This document shows positions 1 through 9,262 of a DNA stretch of 64,000 nt, piece after piece. Origin of the DNA: Gilliamella sp. wkB7 (GTDB lineage: Bacteria; Pseudomonadota; Gammaproteobacteria; Enterobacterales; Orbaceae); assembly GCF_001693435.1 (NCBI RefSeq), contig NZ_CM004509.1:434001-498000 (forward strand), read 5' to 3'. The first letter of the stretch is position 1; every line of letters starts with the position of its first letter. The position numbers and the translations under genes were made by a program. Below the pieces are notes generated by a model, which saw only the letters and a list, made by a program, of their open reading frames with translations, made no database searches and had not been told where the DNA came from.

Positions 1-809
1 ACGATCAAGCTATTGTTTTACCGAATTCATTTAAGTCTGCACTCATTCCATTTTTTGCCAAAATTCCTAAACGAACAGGCTGGAAAGGAGAACTGCGTTA
101 CGGATTATTAAATGATATTCGCACACTTGATAAAGCTGAGTTTCCTTTGATGGTTGAGCGCTATGTTGCGCTGGCTTATCCCAAAGATCAAATTCATTCG
201 GCAAAAGATCTACCACAACCACTATTATGGCCAAAACTGAGTGTTGAGCAAAAAGAAATTGATGAGGCATTAGTCACCTTTGCGATTCCACAAGATGAAC
301 CATTAATTGGCTTTTGTCCTGGTGCAGAATTTGGACCCGCTAAACGTTGGCCAGATTATCATTATGCTACACTTGCCGATATGCTGGTTAAACAAAATGC
401 TAGAATTATAATCTTTGGTTCAGCCAAAGATCGAGAAGTCGGCGATCAGATTATTGCTAAAATGGTGCAAAGTGATAAATGTATCAACTTAGCAGGTCAA
501 ACCAAGCTAGAACAAGCTATTGCTTTAATCGCAGCTTGTAAAGCCATTGTGACCAATGATTCAGGATTAATGCATGTTGCTGCTGCATTAGATAGACCAT
601 TAGTTGCATTATATGGTCCAAGTAGCCCAGAGTTTACCCCTCCACTATCGGATAAAGCAGAAGTTATTCGTTTAATTACTGGTTATCATCGTGTTCGTAA
701 AGGTGATGCTGAACAAGGTTATCATCAAAGCTTGATTGATATAAAACCAGATAATGTATTTGAAACTTTGATGAATCTTATCATGCGTAGCAAAAAGAGT
801 AATGAATAA
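1..809 (+). CDS. waaF: ADP-heptose--LPS heptosyltransferase II (5' truncated by window)
   Basis: Transfers the second heptose from ADP-heptose to the LPS inner core at the cytoplasmic face of the inner membrane. The reading frame is open from base 3, well before the first ATG at 147, and the upstream residues (QAIVLPNSFKSAL, then GWKGELRYGLLNDIR) are typical WaaF N-terminal sequence. The gene therefore begins outside the window and 147 is not its start. The C-terminal GT-B half holds the donor-site region CPGAEFGPAKRWP and a TNDSGLMHVAAAL motif typical of the heptosyltransferase family. The stop codon overlaps the waaC start by one base (TAATG), which points to translational coupling. Identification is firm. 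Confidence 0.95.
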   Translation, partial: DQAIVLPNSFKSALIPFFAKIPKRTGWKGELRYGLLNDIRTLDKAEFPLMVERYVALAYPKDQIHSAKDLPQPLLWPKLSVEQKEIDEALVTFAIPQDEPLIGFCPGAEFGPAKRWPDYHYATLADMLVKQNARIIIFGSAKDREVGDQIIAKMVQSDKCINLAGQTKLEQAIALIAACKAIVTNDSGLMHVAAALDRPLVALYGPSSPEFTPPLSDKAEVIRLITGYHRVRKGDAEQGYHQSLIDIKPDNVFETLMNLIMRSKKSNE

Positions 810-1771
810 TGCGTGTCTTAGTCGTTAAAACTTCATCAATGGGTGATGTACTGCATACCCTACCAGCATTAACCGATGCAGCAAATAACATATCTGATAT
901 TACTTTTGATTGGGTAGTTGAAGAAAATTTTGCTCAAATACCTAGTTGGCACTATGCTGTAAATAATGTAATACCTGTTGCTATAAGACGTTGGCGCAAA
1001 AGTTGGTTTTCAAAAAATACTCGCCAAGAACGTCATGCGTTTATCCAAACCCTTAGGCAGCAAGAATATGATTGTATTATTGACGCGCAAGGACTTATTA
1101 AAAGCGCATTTCTTATAACTCGTAAAGCACGAGGCATAAAACATGGTTTGGATCGTCAAAGTATTAAAGAGCCCATTGCCAGTTGGTTTTATGATGTAAA
1201 ACATGCTATTCCCAAGCAAATGCATGCCATTGAACGAGTTAGAATGTTGTTTGCTCAAAGCTTACAATATCCACTACCAGATTCAATGGGGGATTATGCT
1301 ATTGCCCGCCATTTTCTATCGTCTCTACCTAGTGATAATCAACAGTATCTTGTTTTTTTACATGCTACAACTCGAGATGAAAAACACTGGACGGAAGAAG
1401 CATGGAGAAAATTAATTAAATTAACTGAAGCAACTGGATTAAAAATAAAATTACCTTGGGGAGCCGAGCACGAACAACAAAGAGCGATTCGCCTTGCACA
1501 AGGTTTTAATCATGTCGAAGTATTACCTAAACTATCACTGTCTGATGTTGCAACCATTATTGCTGGAGCAAAAGCAGTAGTTTCAGTTGATACAGGGTTA
1601 AGCCATTTAACCGCTGCATTAGATCGCCCAAATATTACTCTATTTGGTGAAACCGATCCAAAATTAATTGGTGGTTATGGCAAAAATCAATTTAGTATAA
1701 TTTCGCCTGAAAAAAGCATGTGCACTATTCAAGCCGAGCAAGTATACCAACAATTGGCTCAATTTTTATAA
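809..1771 (+). CDS. waaC: LPS heptosyltransferase I
   Basis: Adds the first L-glycero-D-manno-heptose to Kdo2-lipid A. The 320-residue protein opens with MRVLVVKTSSMGDVLHTLPA, the conserved WaaC N-terminus, and carries the GT9-family signature SVDTGLSHLTAALDRPNITLFG near residues 251-273. Length matches the family (about 320). The start ATG shares one base with the waaF stop, so the two are co-translated. The stop lies 40 bp before yaeP on the same strand. Nothing unusual is seen. Confidence 0.95.
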   Translation: MRVLVVKTSSMGDVLHTLPALTDAANNISDITFDWVVEENFAQIPSWHYAVNNVIPVAIRRWRKSWFSKNTRQERHAFIQTLRQQEYDCIIDAQGLIKSAFLITRKARGIKHGLDRQSIKEPIASWFYDVKHAIPKQMHAIERVRMLFAQSLQYPLPDSMGDYAIARHFLSSLPSDNQQYLVFLHATTRDEKHWTEEAWRKLIKLTEATGLKIKLPWGAEHEQQRAIRLAQGFNHVEVLPKLSLSDVATIIAGAKAVVSVDTGLSHLTAALDRPNITLFGETDPKLIGGYGKNQFSIISPEKSMCTIQAEQVYQQLAQFL

Positions 1772-1811
1772 CAACAAATAATGATTACGAAAAATAACAG
1801 GAAGTAGTTTA

Positions 1812-2012
1812 ATGAATAAATATTGTGAACTCATTCGTGAAAAGTATGCCCAAATTGGAAGTAATGAACTGGGTTACATTGAAGATGCCTTAGGAGCCGT
1901 GATGCTGGTTCTAAATGAAGTAGTAGATTGCGATAAAGTTCCTCAAGAACTAAAAGATAAAGCTGCCTATGCGGCAGCTAATTTATTGATTAGTGATTAT
2001 GAGGTCAAATAG
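1812..2012 (+). CDS. yaeP: UPF0253 family protein YaeP
   Basis: A 66-residue protein of unknown function, the same length as E. coli YaeP. It shares the start pattern (N/E)KYCELIR, the central DALG and VLNE, and the end pattern [10 protein letters not shown](I/V)SDY. An AGGA Shine-Dalgarno lies 8 bases before the ATG. It follows waaC on the same strand. Its last 8 bases overlap the 3' end of the converging histidine-kinase gene. No biochemical role can be read from the sequence; the family assignment is secure. Confidence 0.9.
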   Translation: MNKYCELIREKYAQIGSNELGYIEDALGAVMLVLNEVVDCDKVPQELKDKAAYAAANLLISDYEVK

Positions 2013-3408
2013 AGGTTGGTAGATTGATAATAAAACGGGTTGATCTATCATCAGACTCGACAAAAATCGTTCCTTTATGGGTTTGGATAATTGATTTAAC
2101 GATTGCCAACCCTATTCCTGCACCCGAAGTATCATTACCATTACGATGACGTGATTCATCTACTCGATAAAAACGGTCAAAAAGATGAGGTAAATGTCGA
2201 CTATCAATTTTTTTACCTGGATTGGCAATGATGATTTTGACTCTTTTTTCTGAAGTTTGACTTAAAGTAATAGTAATTACTTCATTTTGAGGAGTATAAC
2301 GAATGGCATTGGATAAAATATTACTTATCGCTCGGCCTAACATCAGTTTATCGCCTTGAATGTGTGAACAGTTACCCTCTAAATTAAATGTGATATTTTT
2401 CTCATCGGTGAGCGGTTCAAAATAGTCACACATCATGGTAAGCATACTAACCAAATCAATATCAATAAGATTTGGTACTAATTGATGATTATCGGCTTGA
2501 GCTAAAAAAAGCATATCAGAGATCATTTGTGACATTTTTTCATACTCTTCTAAATTGGAGTATAAAATCTCTCGATACTCTTCGGTGGAACGAGCATTAT
2601 TCAAAACAATTTGCGTTTGGGTTGTTAGATTAGTAATGGGGGTTCTCATTTCATGAGCAATATCAGCCGTAAAGTTACGTTGTCTCTGAAAAACATCTTC
2701 CATACGATTAAGCATTTTATTGAACGCTCTCACTAAACTAATATATTTGGTTGGTACTGAGGAAGTTGGTATTCGATAATTTAAACTTTTAAGATTGATT
2801 TTTTCTATCTTCTTAATAAGCCGATTAATCGGTTTTTGAGTATAATAAATTGAAATAAATGAACCAATCAATGCTAAAACACAAGAAATGGCAATAAGCA
2901 ATCCTAAACCGTTTCTTAATCGACTGATAAATTCAAGCTGTAAATCGCGACCAACTGCCACAATAGTGGTGTATTGTTTGTTATTTTCAACTATAACTCT
3001 TGATGCAGCAATTCGATAAGATGATTTATTCAGATTGGATATGGTCGTACCGTGTTCAGTTATAATTTTTTCTAAATTTGAGGGTTTTAATGCAACAGCC
3101 AGATTAGGTCCACGTGTCCGATAAAGTACCTTACCTGATTCATCAATGATATAAACAAACAAGTGATGATGGCCAGTTAATATCAATAATAGATTTTGAA
3201 AAAGCTCATCACGATTGTCATTAGGTGAAAAATAAATAAGTTCACGTTCTATTGATGAGATAACTGAATTTAATTCGGAAACATTTTGCTGGATGGAAAA
3301 TTTTTCAAAAGAACTTTCGATAAGATAACTGAAACAATAAAGGAGCCCACAAGTAAGTAGGCAAACAATTAGTGGTAAACGAAAAGAAATAATTTTAGTC
3401 CGCTTCAT
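2005..3408 (-). CDS. heavy-metal-type sensor histidine kinase (CusS family)
   Basis: Inner-membrane sensor kinase of 467 residues. It has an N-terminal membrane segment (about 10-30), a periplasmic sensor domain, a second membrane segment (about 165-190) and a HAMP region. The H-box [13 protein letters not shown] lies near residue 250. The C-terminal HATPase domain has an N-box (NAIRYTP) and the G-box [22 protein letters not shown] is typical of the heavy-metal sensor kinase family (CusS/CopS/IrlS). The start overlaps the regulator's 3' end by 14 bp, so the two form one transcript. No metal efflux genes are adjacent, so the actual signal (copper, silver or other) is not shown by context. Confidence 0.85.
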   Translation of the reverse strand: MKRTKIISFRLPLIVCLLTCGLLYCFSYLIESSFEKFSIQQNVSELNSVISSIERELIYFSPNDNRDELFQNLLLILTGHHHLFVYIIDESGKVLYRTRGPNLAVALKPSNLEKIITEHGTTISNLNKSSYRIAASRVIVENNKQYTTIVAVGRDLQLEFISRLRNGLGLLIAISCVLALIGSFISIYYTQKPINRLIKKIEKINLKSLNYRIPTSSVPTKYISLVRAFNKMLNRMEDVFQRQRNFTADIAHEMRTPITNLTTQTQIVLNNARSTEEYREILYSNLEEYEKMSQMISDMLFLAQADNHQLVPNLIDIDLVSMLTMMCDYFEPLTDEKNITFNLEGNCSHIQGDKLMLGRAISNILSNAIRYTPQNEVITITLSQTSEKRVKIIIANPGKKIDSRHLPHLFDRFYRVDESRHRNGNDTSGAGIGLAIVKSIIQTHKGTIFVESDDRSTRFIINLPTSI

Positions 3409-4081
3409 CCATTACATCCAATTTATATCCCATTCCACGTACAGTATGAATTAATTTAGGCTCAAATCCTGCATCAATTTTATTGCGTAATCGCCTAATC
3501 GCTACATCAATAACATTAGTATCACTATCAAAGTTCATATCCCAAACTTGGGATGCTATCAGTGATCTCGGTAGAACTTCACCTGGATAACGTAAAAAAT
3601 ATTCTAATAACAGAAATTCTTTATTAGTTAAATCAATTCTTTTATCTGCTCGCGTTACTGTTCTTTTAGGTAAATCCATTACCAAATCAGCAATACTTAA
3701 TTGATAATTATTGACTTGTGGAACATTGCGTCTGAGTAAGGATTTGACTCTTGCAAGTAATTCAGCAAAAGAAAACGGCTTAACTAAATAATCATCCGCA
3801 CCTAAGTTCAATCCTTTAACTTTATCTTCGACACTCCCCATCGCTGTGAGTAACATAATTTGTGTATCTTTCCCCGCTTCACGCAAAGATTGGACTATTT
3901 TCCAGCCAACTATATCTGGCAACATTACATCAAGAATAATTAAATCATAATCTTCTGTCATTGCTCTATGATAGCCATCTAAACCGTTATCGGTTAAATC
4001 AACAATAAAGCCTGATTCAATTAAACCCTGACGAAGATACTCACCTGTTTTATGTTCATCTTCAACAACTAACAATTTCAT
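3395..4081 (-). CDS. heavy-metal-type response regulator (OmpR/CusR family)
   Basis: A 228-residue OmpR-class DNA-binding regulator paired with the kinase downstream. The receiver domain has the acidic pair E7/D8, the phosphoacceptor D51 ([10 protein letters not shown]) and the conserved lysine in [14 protein letters not shown]. The C-terminal winged helix contains the [12 protein letters not shown] recognition region and ends VRGMGYKLD. It is close to CusR/CopR in layout. First gene of the two-gene operon; its promoter must lie in the region between here and base 4300. What it regulates is not visible locally. Confidence 0.88.
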   Translation of the reverse strand: MKLLVVEDEHKTGEYLRQGLIESGFIVDLTDNGLDGYHRAMTEDYDLIILDVMLPDIVGWKIVQSLREAGKDTQIMLLTAMGSVEDKVKGLNLGADDYLVKPFSFAELLARVKSLLRRNVPQVNNYQLSIADLVMDLPKRTVTRADKRIDLTNKEFLLLEYFLRYPGEVLPRSLIASQVWDMNFDSDTNVIDVAIRRLRNKIDAGFEPKLIHTVRGMGYKLDVMDEAD

Positions 4082-4222
4082 TTTGAGTATTTCCTTTGTT
4101 ATTTTATATGATTATCGAAAATGTATACTGATGTAGTAGGATATATGAAAAAACCAAATGGCATCATGACATTTTAATGACTATATTGTAATTTTTTGGT
4201 CATTAATTCGTTCGTTTAACTT

Positions 4223-4341
4223 TGTTATATTACTCACACAATGATTCATGAGGCTAGACATTATTGTTTCATTGTTTTATTTCCTTTCATCCATTCCTTG
4301 CAATTTAATGCAGCCCTAGTTTACCTAGGGTTTTTTTTTAT
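4223..4341 (+). ncRNA. candidate Hfq-type small RNA
   Basis: An extended -10 element (TG-T-TATATT, 4223-4231) on the plus strand predicts a start near 4238. About 75 bases downstream is a strong intrinsic terminator: stem CCCTAG/CTAGGG at about 4313-4330 followed by nine T. No plus-strand gene lies upstream until yaeP, more than 2 kb away and separated by minus-strand genes, so the terminator is unlikely to serve a protein gene. The body is U-rich (runs such as TTTATTTCCTTTCATCC), as in Hfq-bound small RNAs. It sits divergent from the two-component operon. I could not match it to a named family such as Spot 42, FnrS, RyhB or MicA. Confidence 0.5.
4313..4341 (+). terminator. intrinsic terminator of candidate small RNA
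   Basis: CCCTAG TTTAC CTAGGG hairpin followed by an uninterrupted run of T on the plus strand. The minus-strand reading has no T tail, so this is not the trmA terminator. Confidence 0.75.
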
Positions 4342-4445
4342 CAAAAACAATTTTGACAGTAGCCATTAACCAATGAAGTACTAATTATCTTAGTATTAAG
4401 TCTATTTATTCTAACAAAATTAACCATCCTTGGATATGAATATAT

Positions 4446-5543
4446 CTATTTTTTATGCAACACAACACCACATTCAATATGATCCGTATAAGGAAACTGG
4501 TCAAACATAGCAAAATGCTTAATATTATGAGTTTCTAACAATTGCTGTAAATTATCCCGTAAAGAAAGAGGATTGCACGATATATAAATAATAGTATTGT
4601 AACTTTTAAGAATATTAATTGTGTCAGTATCTATTCCTGCACGAGGAGGATCAACTAGTACAGTTTGGCATTGATAATCATCAAGATTGATATCCTTTAA
4701 TCGATTAAATTCACGTTCTTTTTTAATGGCACTGGTAAACTCAGCTGCGGATAGACGTGCAATAATTAAATTATCAATCTCATTTACTGCAATATTGTAT
4801 TGCGCTGAATATACAGACGCTTTCGCTATTTCTGTCGCTAATACTTTACGAAAGTTTTGAGCCAAAGCGATAGAAAAATTACCATTGCCACAATAAAATT
4901 CAAGTAGATCACCAGATAAACCTTTGGTAACTTCAATAGCCCACTCAAGCATTTTGATATTGACTGTGGCGTTGGGTTGAGTAAAGCTATTTTCAACTTG
5001 ACGATAAATAAAGGTTTTATCTAATACTGGTAAGGCCTCATCAACATAATCGACATCAATAGCAATTTTTTGATTACTTGCTCGCCCAACGATATTAGCA
5101 TCGATCCCCTGCTTGGCAAGTTGTTGCTTAAGTCTATTTGCCTCAGCAATCCAATTATCATCTAACTTTTTATGATACAAAAGTGTAATGAGTAATTGAC
5201 CACTCAGTGTTGAAAAATAATCTATCTGAAACAATAAATGACGTAATAATTGATTGTGCTTAAGCAGTGGTAAAATAGCTTTCATTGCTTGATTAATCAA
5301 TTTCGTTACAATCGGGAAATCATCAATTCGCGTACGCTTTTTCGTTTTTTTATCATACATAATATGGTAGATATCTTCACCATCATGCCATATTCTAAAC
5401 TCAGCTCGCATACGGTAATGACTGATAGGGGAACTATAAACTTGCAATTCTGGAAGTGAGAAATCACTAAAAATTGTTTTTAAATGGGTTATTTTATTTT
5501 CAAGTTGAAGATTATATTTATCGTTCGAAAAAATTTCAGTCAT
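4446..5543 (-). CDS. trmA: tRNA (uracil-5-)-methyltransferase
   Basis: Makes m5U54 in the T-loop of tRNAs using S-adenosylmethionine. The 365-residue length equals the usual TrmA (about 366). The N-terminal [18 protein letters not shown] is typical of TrmA. The SAM-binding motif is [15 protein letters not shown]. The VDPPRAG motif and ISCNP, carrying the catalytic cysteine near residue 323, form the active site, and HIECGVVL at the C-terminus supplies the general base Glu. It stands alone on the minus strand, divergent from srmB. Confidence 0.95.
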   Translation of the reverse strand: MTEIFSNDKYNLQLENKITHLKTIFSDFSLPELQVYSSPISHYRMRAEFRIWHDGEDIYHIMYDKKTKKRTRIDDFPIVTKLINQAMKAILPLLKHNQLLRHLLFQIDYFSTLSGQLLITLLYHKKLDDNWIAEANRLKQQLAKQGIDANIVGRASNQKIAIDVDYVDEALPVLDKTFIYRQVENSFTQPNATVNIKMLEWAIEVTKGLSGDLLEFYCGNGNFSIALAQNFRKVLATEIAKASVYSAQYNIAVNEIDNLIIARLSAAEFTSAIKKEREFNRLKDINLDDYQCQTVLVDPPRAGIDTDTINILKSYNTIIYISCNPLSLRDNLQQLLETHNIKHFAMFDQFPYTDHIECGVVLHKK

Positions 5544-5770
5544 ATTCTGTAATGGGTGATTTTGTAAATTGTTAAAAGAAATATTGTCTATTATAAAATA
5601 ACAACAAGATTATATTAAATTATTAAGTAAATATTGAGTTTTAATCCCTTTTTTTTACCTAATGTCATAAAATTCAGTTTGATATCTTAACACAAAGGCA
5701 AAGTGTAATATAAATAAAGATTCTGTTACAAGCATTGATAAGAGTTAATGAATCAATCATTCTTGAACTT

Positions 5771-5810
5771 TTATACTTAAACGTATACTTAACCTCAAAA
5801 TTTTTTACAA
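5771..5810 (-). repeat. dispersed repeat, copy A
   Basis: Forty-base element related to copies at 22121 and 43168. On the minus strand it has the shared pattern GTAAAAAA..TTT.AGGTTAA.TATACGTTT. It lies between the divergent trmA and srmB genes. Confidence 0.6.
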
Positions 5811-5897
5811 AGTATTTAATTATCTTAATTGATATACTATAAAATGAACAAAAATGAATATTGATGTTAGTTATTCACTACGTTTTATTGATTGTAG

Positions 5898-5919
5898 TTA
5901 TAACGATTGCCGTTATAAT
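5898..5919 (+). promoter_or_regulatory. srmB promoter -10 inside a perfect inverted repeat
   Basis: TTATAACG-ATTGC-CGTTATAA is an 8+8 bp perfect inverted repeat (5898-5918). TATAAT at 5914-5919 overlaps its right arm and lies 22 bp before the annotated srmB start. The placement suits an operator for a dimeric repressor, but the cognate regulator is unknown. A -35 match is weak (TTGTAG). Confidence 0.45.
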
Positions 5920-5941
5920 GTGTCTCAAAATTTAAGATAGA

Positions 5942-7258
5942 ATGATCAATATGACTGCAAAAACTTTTTCAGATTTAGAATTAGATGAGATTTTAATTCA
6001 AAATCTACAAGCACAAAACATCCACACGCCAACAGTAATCCAAACTCAAACAATACCTGTCGCATTAGATGGCAAAGATATTTTAGGGTCGGCGCCAACG
6101 GGTACGGGTAAGACACTTGCTTTCTTAATTCCTGCTGTGCAACATTTATTGGATTTTCCACGTCGCAAACCAGGACCGCCTCGTATTTTGGTTTTAACAC
6201 CTACTCGAGAGTTAGCGATGCAAATAGCTGAGCAAGCTAAGCTATTAACGCAATCCACTCATTTAAGCATAGCCACAATAACCGGAGGCGTTGCTTATAT
6301 GAATCATGCTGAAGTATTCAGTAAAAATCAAGATATTGTGATTGCGACAACTGGACGGTTATTACAATACATTAAAGAAGAAAATTTTGATTGTCGAGCT
6401 GTTGAAATGCTTATTTTAGATGAAGCAGACCGTATGTTAGATATGGGTTTTTCCCAAGATGTCGAAACCATATCAGCAGAAACTCGCTGGCGCAAACAAA
6501 CACTACTGTTTTCTGCAACGCTAGAAGGTGAAGGATTACATAATTTTGCTAATCGTATATTAAATAAACCCATTGAAATTAATGCAGATCCTTCACGAAA
6601 AGAACGTAAAAAGATTCTACAATTCTATTATCGCGCTGACAATTTAGAGCATAAAGTAGCCTTACTGATACATTTATTAAAGCAAGAAGATTTGAAAAAG
6701 ACAATCGTTTTTGTACGTAAGCGTGAACGTGTACATGAATTGGTTAGCTTATTACATCAGGCCGGTATCCAAAGCTGTTATTTAGAAGGTGAAATGGTAC
6801 AAGCTAAACGTAACGAAGCAATTAAAAGAATGAACAACAATACCGTTAATGTCCTGGTTGCAACTGATGTTGCGGCTCGTGGCATTGATATTGATGATAT
6901 TACCCATGTTATTAATTTTGATGCTCCTAAAACCGCCGATGTTTACTTGCATCGTATTGGTCGTACTGCACGTGCAGGGAAAAAAGGGACCGCTATTATA
7001 TTGGTCGAGGCTCATGACAACGAATTGTTACAAAAAATTGAACGCTACATCAAAGAACCAATAAAGTTACGAACTATTGATGAGTTACGCCCAAAAACGA
7101 AGGCTCCAAAACCGGCAACTAAGAAAAAACCTTCACAAAAAGCGAAATTAAAAAGTGCTACCAAAAAAGAAGATAACAAAAAGAAAAAAGTCAAACTGCG
7201 CCATCGCGATACCAAAAATAAAGGTAAACCAAAGAAATTAATAAGTACTACCGAATAA
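5942..7258 (+). CDS. srmB: ATP-dependent RNA helicase SrmB
   Basis: DEAD-box helicase acting early in 50S ribosome assembly. 438 residues. The Q motif is followed by motif I APTGTGKT (51-58), Ia PTRELAMQ, DEAD (160-163), SAT and the helicase C motifs (VATDVAARGID, HRIGRTARAG). The segments TGGVAYMNHAEVFS and YIKEENFDCRAVE are characteristic of SrmB rather than RhlE or DeaD. The tail (about 380-438) is lysine-rich and ends KKKVKLRHRDTKNKGKPKK, as in SrmB. An in-frame ATG at 5951 gives an N-terminus closer to the E. coli protein; neither start has a strong ribosome site. Confidence 0.95.
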   Translation: MINMTAKTFSDLELDEILIQNLQAQNIHTPTVIQTQTIPVALDGKDILGSAPTGTGKTLAFLIPAVQHLLDFPRRKPGPPRILVLTPTRELAMQIAEQAKLLTQSTHLSIATITGGVAYMNHAEVFSKNQDIVIATTGRLLQYIKEENFDCRAVEMLILDEADRMLDMGFSQDVETISAETRWRKQTLLFSATLEGEGLHNFANRILNKPIEINADPSRKERKKILQFYYRADNLEHKVALLIHLLKQEDLKKTIVFVRKRERVHELVSLLHQAGIQSCYLEGEMVQAKRNEAIKRMNNNTVNVLVATDVAARGIDIDDITHVINFDAPKTADVYLHRIGRTARAGKKGTAIILVEAHDNELLQKIERYIKEPIKLRTIDELRPKTKAPKPATKKKPSQKAKLKSATKKEDNKKKKVKLRHRDTKNKGKPKKLISTTE

Positions 7259-7379
7259 TAATTTATCAGTTAATAGTTTAAACTTATGGTATCAATTGTT
7301 TATAACAACTTGGAGTGTAAGTTTAAATTGTTATAATGTCCCACATATTAAAAAGCATTAAATAGTTAGGAGAACCATA

Positions 7380-7982
7380 ATGACTTTAGTCACTCGTAAA
7401 GCCCCAGATTTTACATCAGCAGCGGTGTTAGGCTCAGGAGAAATCGTTGAAGATTTCAATTTAGCTAAACACATTAATGGTAAATATGCTGTTGTATTCT
7501 TTTGGCCAATGGATTTTACATTTGTATGTCCATCAGAAATTATCGCTTTCGATCATCGTTTAGAAGAATTTAAAAAACGCGGCGTTGAGATTATTGGGGT
7601 TTCTATGGATTCACAATATGTACATAATGCATGGCGTAATACTCCACAAGATAAAGGTGGTATTGGTGAAGTTAAATTCCCAATTGTTGCAGATATAAAA
7701 CACTCTATTATGCAAGCCTACGGCGTTGAACATCCTGAAGCTGGTGTTGCTCTTCGTGCATCATTTTTTATTGATAAATCAGGTGTTGTACGTCATGAAA
7801 CAATCAATGATTTACCAATCGGTCGTAATATTGACGAGATGATCCGTATTGTTGATGCTTTCCAATTCCATGAAGAACACGGCGAAGTTTGTCCTGCTCA
7901 ATGGACTAAAGGTAAACAAGGTATGCAGGCTAACCCTAATGGTGTTGCTAGCTACCTAAAACAACATGGTAACGAAATTTAG
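7380..7982 (+). CDS. 2-Cys peroxiredoxin (AhpC/TSA family)
   Basis: Cytoplasmic thiol peroxidase reducing H2O2 and organic peroxides. 200 residues. The peroxidatic cysteine is C50 in DFTFVCPSE and the resolving cysteine is C171 in GEVCPAQW, so it is a typical 2-Cys enzyme. It is closer to the Tsa/PrxC type of about 200 residues than to E. coli AhpC (187). AGGAG sits 6 bases before the ATG. No AhpF-like reductase is adjacent, so the electron donor (thioredoxin or another) is unresolved. It is followed by its own terminator. Confidence 0.9.
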   Translation: MTLVTRKAPDFTSAAVLGSGEIVEDFNLAKHINGKYAVVFFWPMDFTFVCPSEIIAFDHRLEEFKKRGVEIIGVSMDSQYVHNAWRNTPQDKGGIGEVKFPIVADIKHSIMQAYGVEHPEAGVALRASFFIDKSGVVRHETINDLPIGRNIDEMIRIVDAFQFHEEHGEVCPAQWTKGKQGMQANPNGVASYLKQHGNEI

Positions 7983-8039
7983 TACAATACACTGTTTTTC
8001 TCTTTTATTCATACATCCTTTTAGCTTACACTTTGCTTA

Positions 8040-8067
8040 ACCGGAGTTCATCTCCGGTCTTTTTTTA
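8040..8067 (+). terminator. intrinsic terminator of peroxiredoxin gene
   Basis: ACCGGAG-TTCAT-CTCCGGT stem followed by CTTTTTTT, 58 bp after the stop codon. Confidence 0.85.
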
Positions 8068-8140
8068 TTTAGAAAATCAAATAAACGAAACAAATAACGC
8101 TTTTTTAACTCTATATCTGATTTTTTAACTATATATTGAA

Positions 8141-8467
8141 TTACATTGTCGCGTGTAATCCTACAATACCAATAATAATAAAAGTAATTCCTAATAAGCG
8201 AGGAAGATTTTTTGGTTCATTAAAAATAAACATATTAGCCAACACCGCACCTGACGTACCAAGCCCAACCCACACAGGATAAACTATGCTTAAATCCAAA
8301 TATTGAAGTGAAAAATAAAACAAGGTAAACGAAACAAAAAAACCACCCCAATACAGTGTTAACCGAAATACACTTTTTTGTTGCGAATAAAGCTTAAGGC
8401 CAATAGCGCCAATAACTTCAAAAATTGCAGCTGTTAAAATAAATAACCATCCCATACTGTAATCCAA
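8141..8467 (-). CDS. SMR family efflux subunit (YkkD-like)
   Basis: Four-helix inner-membrane small multidrug resistance protein, 108 residues. It has the essential membrane Glu in helix 1 (AAIFEVIGAIGLKLYS) and a helix 3 motif VYPVWVGLGTSGAVLAN typical of the EmrE/SugE/Ykk group. It follows a second SMR gene by 11 bp; such pairs (YkkCD, MdtIJ, EbrAB) usually work as antiparallel heterodimers. The substrate is unknown: guanidinium, polyamines or quaternary cations are all handled by relatives. Confidence 0.85.
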   Translation of the reverse strand: MDYSMGWLFILTAAIFEVIGAIGLKLYSQQKSVFRLTLYWGGFFVSFTLFYFSLQYLDLSIVYPVWVGLGTSGAVLANMFIFNEPKNLPRLLGITFIIIGIVGLHATM

Positions 8468-8478
8468 ATTTCAGTTGA

Positions 8479-8802
8479 TCAACTATCTGCTCGTTTAAGT
8501 TGCACAACGCCAATAATTATTAATGCAACAAACAATATTTCAATAAGTTTGATTTCTTTACCAAACACGACCATATCAATAACGAGTGAACCAATCGCTC
8601 CGACACCAGAAAATATTGCATACACAGTACCCGTAGGAATTGTCTTGCATGCGTTCGTTAAAAACGTAAAATCAACAATAATTATGAGTATAATAATAAC
8701 CCAATGCCACCACTGGCTGGCAGTGGTAAAACCAAATACCCAACACAATTCAAAAAAGCAGGTCAGTATCACAAATGCCCACTCTTTATTCGCGCTAAAC
8801 AT
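8479..8802 (-). CDS. SMR family efflux subunit (YkkC-like)
   Basis: Partner of the next SMR gene. The start used is the ATG at 8802, giving 107 residues (MFSANKEWAF...), because GGGG lies just upstream of it and a four-helix SMR protein begins there. The longer frame to 8862 adds a polar, lysine-rich leader that does not belong to the family. Helix 1 carries the family Glu (FFELCWVFGF) and the second half has GTVYAIFSGVGAIGS, closest to YkkC. The two genes are 11 bp apart and surely co-transcribed. Confidence 0.85.
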   Translation of the reverse strand: MFSANKEWAFVILTCFFELCWVFGFTTASQWWHWVIIILIIIVDFTFLTNACKTIPTGTVYAIFSGVGAIGSLVIDMVVFGKEIKLIEILFVALIIIGVVQLKRADS

Positions 8803-9262
8803 AGTTACCCCGTTTTTATTACTATCTATTTTGTTACAATCTATTTTTTTAATGCAATTCACATGTTAAATATGCTGATTCTGCTATTTTGCCAATAAGC
8901 ATCGACAAAACTATAGATGGTTCGCAAACAAAGTATTTGCCACCAAAAGAACTTAAATATTATTTACAAAGAAACAACTTAATTGAATGCTAATTAGATT
9001 TTTAAAATTAGTATGATATTAAAACATCTATCGTTTCTAAAAGACTTAAAAAAATTTTATCCTTATTTATCAAATGTATAAGATATTCTATAATGAAGAA
9101 AGACAAAAATCAAGAATAAAACTGTTATTATTCAATGTATCACACTTTTACAGATACAATTATAGTTAATGATGAGAACGATAAATGACATAAAGCAACT
9201 AAATAATCGCCAAACTTAATTAATTTAATAGTTAGTTTGGCGATTTTATTTAATTGATAGAT
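8803..9262. other. intergenic region upstream of SMR pair
   Basis: About 460 bp without a supported gene. It should contain the SMR-pair promoter. I looked for a guanidine riboswitch (ykkC or mini-ykkC type) and found no paired ACGR-loop hairpins. The distal end holds the terminator of the siderophore receptor gene. Confidence 0.5.
9205..9245 (-). terminator. hairpin terminator of the catecholate receptor gene
   Basis: Twelve-base perfect arms AATCGCCAAACT / AGTTTGGCGATT around an A+T loop, 18 bp past the stop of the minus-strand receptor. The T tail is better on the plus strand than on the minus strand, so its efficiency in the minus direction is uncertain. Confidence 0.55.

Larger units (their letters stand above)
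5544..5941. other. trmA-srmB divergent intergenic region
   Basis: About 400 bp of A+T-rich DNA with no supported gene. It holds copy A of a dispersed repeat (5771-5810) and, close to srmB, a perfect inverted repeat overlapping a TATAAT box (5898-5919). A trmA promoter must also lie here but I cannot single it out. Confidence 0.6.

Noticed and set aside
4241..4375. Open frame starting MIHEARHYCF on the plus strand, inside the candidate small RNA
   Set aside because: It would be leaderless, runs through the terminator hairpin and lacks a ribosome site; composition is that of random A+T-rich DNA.
8549..8898. Plus-strand open frames opposite the SMR pair
   Set aside because: They are antisense shadows of two well-supported SMR genes and have no protein-like pattern.
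8803..8900. Possible guanidine (mini-ykkC) riboswitch before the SMR pair
   Set aside because: An ACGG occurs near the ribosome site, but there are no two hairpins with ACGR loops and no conserved flanking stems.
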